Shown piece by piece: positions 48,033 to 58,036 of a DNA stretch of 64,000 bases. A model generated the notes under the pieces. That model was given only the letters and a program-made list of their open reading frames with translations. It was not told the DNA's origin and searched no databases. The stretch spans positions 102,963,897 to 103,027,896 of the forward strand of contig NC_081407.1 of NCBI RefSeq assembly GCF_030272615.1, in the 5' to 3' direction. A program made the translations under genes and the position numbers. How positions within the stretch are numbered: the first letter of the stretch is position 1; each line of letters starts with the position of its first letter. This DNA comes from Cryptomeria japonica (lineage: Eukaryota; Streptophyta; Pinopsida; Cupressales; Cupressaceae).

Positions 48033-48501
48033 CTTTCCATTCCACATTCCCTTACATTCACAAAAGGTGACGATGCCTCCGTAAGCCAACTGCATAATGC
48101 ACCTTTACACATTGAAGCCTTCCTACACAAACATCGAATAAAATGAGTCCTGATAGATGGAGGAGCAAGTCTAAACATTTGTACATTGAACACTATTAAA
48201 CAATTGGGATATTCTGAAAAAGATATAAATTCTACAAACAAAATTACCATCAAGGCATATGATGATGAAGAGCGCTCATCCAAGGGTACAGTCACCTTAC
48301 CTCTCAGGGTTGGGCCAAGATGTGGTTTGTCAAGTCCTAGACTTGGATCTCACATACAACATATTGCTAGGATGTCCATGGATTCATGATATGAGCGCAG
48401 TATCATCTACATATCATCGATGTATCAAGTTCCCACACAATGGAGTTGAAGTGACCATCAAAGCTGATCCAAATCCATTCATATATTGCAACAATTTGTG
48501 A
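48033..48501 (+). pseudogene. E4 aspartic protease
   Basis: VLIDGGASLNICTLNTIKQLGY holds the catalytic Asp; a TGA lies just upstream at 48144-48146. AYDDEERSSKGTVTLP follows, then a frameshift near 48310 into LDLDLTYNILLGCPWIHDM and CIKFPHNGVEVTI. It is closely similar to E3 32060-32470. It ends at a stop at 48499-48501. Confidence 0.88.
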
Positions 48502-49439
48502 CCTAGATTAGAAATAACAATCCCAGTAAAGCGAGAAGTTGTTCCATCTTCAGCATATGTTGATCCAGAATCCTTGAAAGCTTCTACATCAAAAGAAGCA
48601 GAGATACAAGAAAAGTTCAAGATTAAAGACATGGGAAGTGGTGAATATATCTTTCATGTTGATCAACTCCCACTATCTCCTAAGGTATTCAGTCAACAAG
48701 AACAACCTACAAATAACTTGCAATACCAAGGAATTGGGTGTGAAACACCTAGTGTTGTGGCTACTAAGTCTAAATGCAAATCTCCTCTAATGGTGCAAGC
48801 AGCTCTTGATATCAATAGTCCTAAGAGTGGTTCCAATGAAGAATCTATTAAGTGTATCGCCAGCCCTCTTAAGAACTCACATAGCCTTACCATATCATCT
48901 ACTCATTCCATTTCCACTCTGCTCCTAGACTTGGATCAACAAGAATCAGAAAATCCCTTACTAATTGGGGATGAAAAATCAAGCCTTGAAAAGAAAAAAC
49001 TAAAAGTCAAAAATAAAGAGAAGTCCTTTAGTTCAAATCAAAATCAAAAGCTATTGGACTCTGAAAAAATCAAGGTCAAGGATAAAAGTCCTATGAAAGA
49101 GAAAGAGAAAGAGATGATCTCCCCTAATATCAAAATAACTAGGGGCAAAAGTTCTAAAATTTCAAGTCAAAAAGCATGCTTGTTGATCCTAAGTGTCCAT
49201 CATGCTATCCTACTTTCACTTCTTTTCACAATCACAAACCTTCATCACTCATTCACTTGTTCCGCACATCCTTCCCCTTTTGGTGATACATCATGGACCT
49301 TTAATGGAGCTTCCTCGAGGGACTTTGTTGTTAGGGATGCCCAAACTTCTTTAGGTGACACACATACGGGCCTATGTAGTCCACACATTAGTAATTCTAT
49401 CTCAGTTCCTTTATCAAGGAAGACAGTCACTTGAGATAC
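48502..49439 (+). pseudogene. E4 post-protease linker replacing the polymerase core
   Basis: A 286-codon frame (48574-49434) begins with the same KIKDMGSGEY phrase as the E3 linker (KIKDQGMGEY). It then becomes Ser/Lys/Glu-rich (KSPLMVQ, LEKKKLKVKNKEK, MKEKEKEM) with a hydrophobic patch (LLILSVHHAILLSLLF). It leads straight into the integrase tail, so the whole reverse transcriptase, RNase H and integrase core is missing. The origin of the extra 200 or so codons is unknown. Confidence 0.7.
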
Positions 49440-49698
49440 ATATCATTCAGTCAAGGAACATTGCAGCTACAATCATAAGGTTAAGCCTGGTACATTTGAG
49501 GTGGGTGACTTAGTTCTCAAAGAAAATCCTAAAAATAATCAAGACAAAGAGAAGAAGGGAAAGTTCGAACCAAATTGGTTTGGTCCTTACATCATCACAA
49601 CAGTCTATGGATCAGGTGCATGTCAACTTTCCACTCTAGATGGTGAACCTTTGGAGGATCCTATCAACAACATGCACCTTCATAGGTTTTACACATAG
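49440..49698 (+). pseudogene. E4 integrase C-terminal tail (GPF/Y-like)
   Basis: Reads HCSYNHKVKPGTFEVGDLVLKENP, KKGKFEPNWFGPYIITTVYGSG and ends HLHRFYT. It is collinear with the E3 tail at 38010-38245. Without a core it has no catalytic function; it marks the right edge of the deletion. Confidence 0.9.
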
Positions 49699-49849
49699 CT
49701 CTTCAGAGTATCCTAATTCACAAAATACAAAAAAATCAAAAAATTCAAAAATACAAAAAAATCAAAAAATTCAAAATACAAAAAAATCATAAACATAAAA
49801 AATCATTACTTGGTGAAAACCTGGCAAATAAGCGCCTTGTGACACAAAA

Positions 49850-49885
<36 letters not shown>

Positions 49886-50112
49886 ACGAAATAATTTGTC
49901 CAACGATGAAAACCACTTTGGTGGCGACCTGGGCAAGTACCATGGTGAAAACTGGGTCACTAGCGCCATGCGTAGAGACATAGCTCCTCCCTCCTTCAGG
50001 ATTCACTTTCATCTCGTCACTTTGCACACACTCACAGACGATCCATCCATAATAAACTTTCCCAATCCCATCATGGCTTGTTATTGATCTACCTAAGATT
50101 GGTTAGTCATTC
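49699..50112 (+). other. E4 3' untranslated region, proximal part
   Basis: A-rich sequence with AAAAAATCAAAAAATTC-type repeats and a run of about 28 A after 49855. It then has three diverged GGTGAAAAC-CTGG-type blocks. E5 is inserted at its end, after ATAAT at 50113-50117. Confidence 0.7.
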
Positions 50113-50289
50113 ATAATTGTAACGTCCTAAAATTGCGACACTTGCAATTTCGACTGCATTTGGGTCTTCACGATGGTGACGCAACACTGAACCTGAATGG
50201 AGACCCCGAAACTTGTTCATGACATCAAAAACTACATTTTTCAGCACCCTGGCCTGATCCTCCTTGCACCCTATTGTCCCTGGAGGTGG

Positions 50290-50382
50290 GACCATGGCGC
50301 CCAATGCCCTGGTCCTTCAGGACCATGGCGCCCAGCGCCCTGGTCCCCCAGGACCATGGCGCCCAACGCCCTGGTCCTTGGC
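50290..50382 (+). repeat. 31-bp minisatellite in E5 5' LTR, three units
   Basis: Units start GACCATGGCGCCCA at 50290, 50321 and 50352 and end CCCTGGTCC. GGACCATGG and CCCTGGTCC give each unit partial self-complementarity. Confidence 0.95.
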
Positions 50383-50500
50383 CCTATTTTGGGCCCGATC
50401 TCTTATGGGGCTTCAGGTCTTTAAGTTTGCAAATTGGAAAATAAGGTTGCTATGTTGGCCCAAGGTCAGAAAAATCAGTCTTTCAACCCTAATTGGCAAG

Positions 50501-50508
50501 TATATAAA
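50501..50508 (+). promoter_or_regulatory. TATA box in E5 5' LTR
   Basis: TATATAAA, preceded by AATTGG (an inverted CCAAT core) and conserved at 57153-57160. Confidence 0.6.
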
Positions 50509-51379
50509 CTACATTTCCTCTCCCATTTTGAGGAGGAAGGACATATGTGTACAAGAGGCGGAAGCGCTAGGCAAACATTCAAACATTCAAGCATTCAAGC
50601 ATTCCTTCAAGCAATTGAGCATTCTAAATCTCCATTCAAGGCTAAGTGTTGCATTCAAGACAAGGATTCAACCATTGAAGAGGAGATCACATACAACATA
50701 CAACATACAACAACGTTTACACCTTCGCATGTAAGAATACAAACATTCTTACAGCAAGGTATCAGTACTTGCTTACATTACAATCATTTACATTTACAAC
50801 ATTCTCATTTCTTGGTTAATTCCAAAACTGGGGTTTGACCTAAGGGCAAACCCCTAATCCCTAACCCCCCAATCATCCTCTCTTTTCTGTGTGTAGGTTG
50901 CAGGTATGCGGCTGTAATTGAAGATCTGGAATCCTTGTGCAGAGACGAATAGATCCCCCTTCGCTTCGCAAATTTTTCGGAGGACCGTGTGCACGCCGGG
51001 TGCCATCGTCCCATCAACTTTTGCTCAAATTTGCAGGACAACATCATCTTGACATTTTATTGCTAATTCCAGGTCCGCAACTTCATCCTATATTCCTATC
51101 TCTATTTATAAGCGAATATTTCTCACTTTACATGCATTCCTAGCTCAATCCTTCTATCTACATTCTTTACAAAAGAGGGTAGCCTTGCTGTCAAAACCCT
51201 TGAAACTCATTTAGAATCCAACCTTGCATTGTGTGGGATTGGATCTTGTGGGTTTCAACCCCTCTTTTGAATGTAAAGTCTCTCCTAAGTGAAAACCGTC
51301 AACCCTAGTGACCCCCTTTCTCTCTCCTTGGAGTGGTGGGGGGAACACTTAGGGTTCGATCGCGATTTTCCGCTTTACA

Positions 51380-51401
51380 TTTTGGTGAACCCGACGTGAA
51401 C
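51380..51401 (+). other. E5 candidate primer-binding site
   Basis: TTTTGGTGAACCCGACGTGA directly after the LTR end; TGGTGAACCCGACGTG has the form of a tRNA 3'-end complement. The tRNA was not named. Confidence 0.6.
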
Positions 51402-52651
51402 ATCCTTTCTAATTATTCATGGTTAGATCTGAAAAATTTGCTTCCTTAATTACATTTTCATGTTTGATCTTTTGCAAATTTTAGAGGTTAATTGCATAAA
51501 AACCCTAAAATTTTTTGTTTAGTAATTGAGCTTGTGAAATGTTTAATTGTTAATGCTTGTTTCAGATCTACCCTTTTACTGCAAATTGTCAAATCATATC
51601 TGTGCTTTAATTTTGAAAATTAAGTGGTTAAGTGTTAAAACCCTAATTTTTAAAACCCTCTTGATTCAGCCTTTGACTGATGATTTCACTGATCAAAACA
51701 CCTCCAAATCAGCTGTAACTTTGGATTCCACAACAAAATCATAATATCTTTCATCCTTGAAAATTTGGAAAAAAGTTGCGAGGACCGTGTGCACCCCGAG
51801 CACCATTGTCCCTGACATTTTTTCCGAAATTTCGGGAGCTAGATCTTATTGTATTTTTCTGCTAAAATCTAGAATCTTGGGTGATTTCATCAATTCTAAC
51901 ACTTTCAAAATTAAGGTCAAAGTTGGTCTAGTGATTGCTTGGATTAAGGCTTCTAATCATTCAAAAATTGTTGAAATTGAAATTTTGTGTCAAAATTGTG
52001 TTTCTTACTATCCTAAATCTGAAAAGTGTGTTGGCGTTCATTCGAAATTTCAGTGCTTCATTCAAATTTTTGCAGTTTGTGACTTTTGAAATTAAATGTT
52101 TAATTGCAACAACCTTGATTTCCACTTTCAAAATTGAATTTTGCGTGAAATTGAGTCAACTTTTAAAATTCAAAACTTGCATTGCTTTTGGTATTCCCTC
52201 TAAAATCATAAAATTCAAATTTTCAGTTTCCATCTCTTTTTCAAAATTCAAATTTTGCATTTTTCAACAATCTTGGTAGGGTTCAATTTTGAGATTGCAA
52301 CTTTAATTTGGCCTATCTACAGATCATAAAATCACTCAATTTTTTCAGATTAGCTTTAAAATCATCATAACTTTCATCCCTGAAAATTTTGAAAAAAGTT
52401 GCGAGGACCGTGTGCACTCCGTTCGCCACGGTCCCTGACATTTTTTCTGAAATTTCGGGAGATTGTCGTGATTGCATTTAACAGCTTAAATCTAGGAGAT
52501 TGGCTGATTTTATTGAAATTTGTTACCTCTAAATTCAAAATCTTCTCTCCCTCTCTAGTGCTTGAATTTTACAACAATAAGCCCTACTTACACTATTCCC
52601 GTTAGATGAAGCTGTAGAATTAAGTATTTCCAAGGTTTAACTACCGAGGAG
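51402..52651 (+). other. E5 leader with a duplicated hairpin-bearing block
   Basis: Non-coding. Two blocks about 624 bp apart (about 51749-51840 and 52373-52470) share TCATCC-TGAAAATTT, AAAAAAGTTGCGAGGACCG, a 30-base hairpin, and CCTGACATTTTTT with GAAATTTCGGGAG. The hairpins are 51782-51811 and 52405-52434. Confidence 0.85.
52405..52434 (+). promoter_or_regulatory. Hairpin GGACCGTG/CACGGTCC in E5 leader
   Basis: A perfect 8-bp stem with a 14-base loop, 217 bp before the Gag start. The same stem-loop, less perfect, is at 51782-51811 and in each LTR (50982-51011, 57634-57663). It lies where retroelement packaging or dimerisation signals usually sit; that role is inference. Confidence 0.6.
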
Positions 52652-55600
52652 ATGGAACCTAATTTGAATGGCCTCTTTAACGAGGACACGGGTAATTCCT
52701 CTAATCCTCTTAATGATGAAGAAGCTCTTCATGAGGTTTCTGTAGAACAACTTTCAAAATTGGATAACCAATTTGATGACTTTCAGCAATGGATGTCTCA
52801 AGAGTATCCCGATAGTCAAGCTCTTTCATTAATTGAGGGTCTAAAACGTATGGTTCAAAGTGATAAGAATGGAATTGATATTTTGCGTGGTATTGCACAC
52901 ATTGTGGATTCGAATGTGATGCCTATGAAGAGTTGTGCTGAAACTTTAGGTTATACACAACCTCCCACTCATGTTAATCATTCTATTCCTTTGACAACTT
53001 CTATTGCTAGCATACCTATCTTTACATCAAACATAATGGCTACTTCTATACAAGACATTCTGCCTATGATCACCAGTCATGGGGGCAATCCTTCCTCTTC
53101 AATCAACCCTCTTCCTTCATTCAATCCGACTTCTTCATTCATTCCATCAATAAGTGTTCCTATTATATCTCCACAAATTAACATGACGCAAGGGGGCAAT
53201 TCATTTAACCATTCCATTCCTCCTTGTAGTGCTCCTCTTTTCCAATCATCCCCTATGACTAACTATCATAGTGTCCTGCCACCTTATTCTTAATCAATAC
53301 CTTCTTTCAATAACATAATACCTCCATCACAATCTAACACGTCTAATATGAACTCTTCGACTGAAGCGACCATTAACAATCTTGCACAAACTGTCTCTTC
53401 TTTACAGCAACAAATTGCCTCTATGAATCAATCTAAGTTTAGTGTGCCCACATTTGATGTTGCGAGCCCACTTTCTCTTGACATTGTTCGAGCTATCCCT
53501 CCTAAGAATGTTGAAATCCCGCATTTGGAGCTTTATAATGGTAAAGGTGATCCTCTAACACATGTTAAGACTTTTCAAACAATATGTACCGATTTTGCTT
53601 ATGACCAAAGGTTGCTTGCAAAACTGTTTACTAGGACATTAAGAGATAAAGCCCTACAATGGTATTGCTTGTTGCCTTCTTATTCTATTACTTCTTTCGA
53701 ACAACTTGCAAATGCTTTTATTCAACAATTTCAAAACAATATAAGTCCTAAAGTTACTTTGATTGATTTAATGCATTGTAAACAAGGTGTTAAAGAAAAA
53801 GTGACTGATTTCATTGGTAGATATAAGCATTTGTATGCTCAAATCTCTTTTCCAGTGCCTGACAATGATATTCAAAGAATCTTTATTTCTAATTTACAAA
53901 AAGATATTAGAGAAAAACTTTTGTTTTCTGAGTTTACTTCTTTCCAAGAGTTGTGTGCAACTCTTCACAATTATCAACGGACTGTGAGTCAAATGGAACA
54001 AGCAAATCCTATGGCTCCGAGTGATAAGGGTGATAGTAGTCAACAACTATTTGGAAAGTTTAAACCGAACAGAGAGTCCATTAAATTCAATGAAAACATC
54101 ATCAACAACAATGTGAATGCAGCATCAGGTGTGCCTCCTATTTCTAAGTTTTTCAAGAAAGAAAGAAAGTTTACTCCTTTGCATGAATCATTGCATAGTA
54201 TTATGAATAAGTTATTGGAACAAAATGTGCTTACTCTCCCTCCTATAAAGCAAATAGATCCTGCAAAGATTAATTCACCCTATTTTGATAACAAATCTTT
54301 TTGTCAATTTCATCGTCAACCTGGGCATGATACTGAAAAATGTTTTGCTTTAAAGGGTAAAATTCAAGATTTGATTGATAATAATACTATCTTTGTTTCA
54401 GGAGTGAATGATAAAGGCAATACATCTGTAGCTCCTCCTAACCAAAATCTTAAGATTTTTACTGATCCATTACCTTCTCATACCTCTAATGCGATTGAGG
54501 CTAATGATTCCTCTTTCTCATTTGATGGTCTTGTGTCTATGACTCCGAATGTGATTAACTTTTTAGAGCAGCAAGAAAACCCTAAAGAACCTTCCATCAC
54601 ATTTGATTCTAGTGAAACTATTAGGGCACCCGATGGTCCTTTATACATAGTTGCAAAAGTCAAGAATACACCTTGCCGTGGAGTGCTTATTGATCCTTCT
54701 TGCATGGTTAATATCATTACTGAAGAATTTCTTTTTACTTTGCAATTGAATCAAGTGATCTATGATGAAACAAATGTGGTTGTGAAATTATTTGATGCAT
54801 TTTCTTCTCCTGCAATTGGTTCTATTACATTACCTATTGAGGTCCATAACAAATCCCTTGATGTGAACTTTGCTGTTATTCCTTCATCCGAACAATTTCG
54901 TGTGAAGCTAGGCTATCCTTGGCTATCTTCCATGAAAGCTATTGCTTCTCCTATTCATAAATGTTTGAAATTTCCCCATAATGGTGAAGTTGTTACTGTC
55001 AATCATAGTCTCTTTAAACCAGCTGAAAGAACTTCTAGTGTTCCTATTGATTATTTTTGGCCTAAACAATTCCAATCTCGTCCACCGCGAAGTGATCATC
55101 TTTTTAAATCTTATCAAAAGTGGAAAACAGATATGATCCTATCTCTAAGTGAACCTAGAACACCCAAACTTGATATTCCTATCATTCTTGAGAAGGAAGT
55201 TCTTCCTTTGAAAGATAAAACTAATGTCTTTCCTCAAGAAGATTCCCAACCCATTCCTATGGATGTGACTATGTCTATGTCTAATAAACTTTCTAAAAGT
55301 AGACCTATACCTCCTCGTTATGATGGACTTGGTCTTCTTCCTAAACCAAATATTCCTCCTTTATATGGAGCAGTTCCTCCTCCTTCCTCTTATGGAGAGA
55401 AGAGACCTTCCTCTTCTCCTATTATCCAACCTAAGAGACCACAACCCAAACACCCAAGTGATAAGGATGAGAACATTCCTCTGCCTCAATCTTCTCAACT
55501 TCCTACTAAGACTAGACGAAATCGTTCTGCGCGTGAACGCCGACGAAAGCGTCGTCTTAGAGCTCAGGCAACTGCTTCTCAAACTTTGCAATCCCCAAAA

Positions 55601-55993
55601 ACACCTTCAACAAGCATTATTTCATTTTCTCCAAAATCTCCTAAACATAAGATGCATGGTGGTTTTGATCCTGTGCGAGTTAAAGATCCTATTTTTATAA
55701 ATCTTGATGATGATATAGATGAAAATGTTATTCATGATGAAAATGTTACTTCTCTTGCTTCTGATAGTGAATATGAATTTGTTGATATTGATAACCATTT
55801 ATCTAAAGAATTTTCTAAAGCACTTATCCTAGCTCCTAGACAAGAACAACGTGGCTTGGAACATGAACATAGCCCTTGTTTGGATCTTGTGATAGCTCCA
55901 TCTGTTGTGTTGGATGTTCCTCCTCTAGCGTGTTTCCTGCCTTCCCGAAATATTGATCTGCAAGATCGAGGGGTGGATGATGTGCTAGACTAG
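52652..55993 (+). pseudogene. E5 Gag/protease-like polyprotein, one internal stop
   Basis: One frame of 1,113 codons from the Met at 52652, broken only by TAA at 53291-53293; reinitiation at 53348 would give 881 residues. In that numbering a Retrotrans_gag capsid domain spans about 58-210 (LELYNGKGDPLTHVKTFQ, LRDKALQWYCLLP). A C-x2-H-x4-H-x4-C knuckle uses C319, H322, H327 and C332. A retropepsin-like fold lies at about 435-560, where the catalytic triplet reads Asp449-Pro-Ser and LGYPWLSSM and CLKFPHNGEVV follow. A Pro-rich stretch and a very basic run (about 721-741) precede an acidic tail. No polymerase follows. The open frame contrasts with decayed E3 and E4. The stop could be recent damage or tolerated by readthrough. 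Confidence 0.9.
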
Positions 55994-56720
55994 TTTCATT
56001 AGCATAGCAGATTCTCTCCTCCTCTCTTTTGTTACTTCTTCTATGTGTTATTCTCATTCTTCTATTTTGTTGTCCTTAGTGTTGTCTACTTGAGGACGAT
56101 GCAAAGCATTGAGATCTCTTTTGGTCTCTCTCATGTTGACTCAAAAGACACATGTGTTCCCTTCTTCTAGGTGACCTTCCTTGATTGGGGAATGAAGAAA
56201 AATTATGCATACATACATATGATATACATGAATTATCATACAGCATACTGACCCCGAGGAAAGCAAAGTCACCTTGAGCTTTGTGTTTTGTGTCTATTAT
56301 CCTTGGGTTTATCTCACACTTGGGGGCTAAATCTTTGTGATAACGTGCTCCTTTCCCTTCTCATTTCTTATGTGTATCACTACCTTAAAGCAATCACCCC
56401 CATTGAGGCGTGTGCGATTGCTTTAACGTAGGGGGGCATACATCCCGTCTATCCCTTCAGGATACTTGAAAATTTCTTGGCGAACTTAGCTTTGCCTTGA
56501 AAATTTTTGGTATTTCTCTTGCATGACTCATAGTGAGGGAACCTTACTACTGACAGTCATGGTTCTCCCTTGTGATCTTCCCTTTTACTTTGTCAATCGA
56601 AGTCGTAAGATCCTTAGTCCACTGGGGGCTTGGTGTGACTTGCCTCCTTGATGTGGTGAAAGTCTTTCAATGTTGTTTCCTTGTACTTTACCGGAAGTAT
56701 GGGCATACGCTAATACTCTC
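55994..56720 (+). other. E5 3' untranslated region
   Basis: Non-coding. It contains GAGGACGATGCAAAGC near 56093, GGGGGCTAAA-type strings near 56322 and 56624, and an 11-bp stem-loop at 56385-56426, before the PPT. Confidence 0.7.
56385..56426 (+). other. 11-bp stem-loop in E5 3' UTR
   Basis: TTAAAGCAATC (56385-56395) pairs perfectly with GATTGCTTTAA (56416-56426) across a 20-base loop. GTAGGGGGGCATAC follows, a G-rich string like a second purine tract. Confidence 0.85.
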
Positions 56721-56738
56721 GCTAAAGTGGGGGCTAAA
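56721..56738 (+). other. E5 polypurine tract
   Basis: CTAAAGTGGGGGCTAAA lies against the right LTR start TGTAACG, as expected for a plus-strand primer. Confidence 0.8.
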
Positions 56739-58031
56739 TGTAACGTCCTAAAATTGTGACACTTGCAATTTCAACTACATTTGGGTCTTCACGATGGCGA
56801 CGCAACACTGAACCTGAATGGAGACCCCGAAACTTGTTCATGACATCAAAAACTGCATTTTTCAGCACCCTGGCCTGATCCGCCTTGCACCCTGCTGTCC
56901 CTGGAGGTGGGACCATGGCGCCCAGTGCCCTGGTCCTTCAAGACCATGGCACCCAGCACCCTGGTCCCCCAGGACCATGGCACCCAGCACCCTGGTCCCC
57001 CAGGACCATGGCACCCAGCACCCTGGTCCCTAGCCCTATTTTGGGCCCGGTCTCTTATGGGGCTTCAGGTCTTTAAGTTTGCAAATTGGAAAATAAGGTT
57101 GCTATGTTGGCCCAAGGTCGAAAAAATCAGTCTTTCAACCCTAATTGGCAAGTATATAAACTACATTTCCTCTCCCATTTTGAGGAGGAAGGACATATGT
57201 GTACAAGAGGCGGAAGCGCTAGGCAAACATTCAAACATTCAAGCATTCAAGCATTCCTTCAAGCAATTGAGCATTCTAAATCTCCATTCAAGGCTAAGTG
57301 TTGCATTCGAGACAAGGATTCAACCATTGAAGAGGAGATCACATACAACATACAACATACAACAACATTTACACCTTCGCATGTAAGAATACAAACATTC
57401 TTACAACAACGTATCAGTACTTGCTTACATTACAATCATTTACATTTACAGCATTCTCATTTCTTGGTTAATTCCAAAACTGGGGTTTGACCTAAGGGCA
57501 AACCCCTAATCCCTAACCCCCCAATCGTCCTCTCTTTTCTATGTGTAGGTTGTAGGTACATGGCTGTAATTGAAGATCTGGAATCCTTGTGCAGAGACGA
57601 ACAGATCCCCCTTCGCTTCGCGGATTTTTCGGAGGACCGTGTGCACGCCGGGTGCCATCGTCCCGTCAACTTTTGCTCAAATTTGTAGGACAGCATCGTC
57701 TCGACATTTTACTACTAATTCCAGGTCCGCAGCTTCATCCTATATTCCTATCTCTGTTTATAAGTGAATCTTTCTCACTTTACATGCATTCCTAGCTCAA
57801 TCCTTCTATCTACATTCTTTACAAAAGAGGGTAGCCTTGCTGTCACAACCCTTGAAACTCATTTAGAATCCAACCTTACATTGTGTGGGATTGGATCTTG
57901 TGGGTTTCAACCCCTCTTTTGAATGTAAAGTCTCTCCTAAGTGAAAATCGTCAACCCTAGTGACCCCCTTTCTCTCTCCTTGGAGTGGTGGGGGGAACAC
58001 TTAGGGTTTGATCGCGATTTTCCGCTTTATA
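56739..58031 (+). repeat. E5 3' LTR
   Basis: The 1293-bp LTR starts TGTAACGTCC and ends CTTTATA (CA mutated to TA), followed by ATAAT. It has four 31-bp minisatellite units (56911, 56942, 56973, 57004) against three in the left copy, which accounts exactly for the 31-bp length difference. TATA box at 57153-57160. Confidence 0.95.
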
Positions 58032-58036
58032 ATAAT

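Larger units (their letters stand above)
50118..51379 (+). repeat. E5 5' LTR
   Basis: The 1262-bp LTR starts TGTAACGTCC and ends CTTTACA. By eye it differs from the right copy by a few percent, plus one 31-bp minisatellite unit. It contains a TATA box and the GGACCGTG hairpin. Confidence 0.95.
50118..58031 (+). mobile_element. E5: non-autonomous LTR element with a Gag/protease-like ORF (TR-GAG type)
   Basis: A 7.9-kb element with LTRs 50118-51379 and 56739-58031, target duplications ATAAT (50113-50117 and 58032-58036), a PBS-like site after the left LTR and a PPT before the right LTR. Between them lies one frame of 1,113 codons with a single internal stop, encoding Gag and a protease-like domain, then a 745-bp 3' untranslated region. 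There is no reverse transcriptase, RNase H or integrase. Elements with LTRs and only gag have been described as TR-GAG. It needs polymerase and integrase in trans, most plausibly from a Tat-type gypsy relative. It is the youngest insertion in the window. Confidence 0.93.

Noticed and set aside
50197-50838. Overlapping frames in the E5 LTR rich in Pro, Gly and Trp, repeated at 56818-57490
   Set aside because: Created by the 31-bp minisatellite and LTR sequence; each LTR also contains the promoter, so coding is unlikely.
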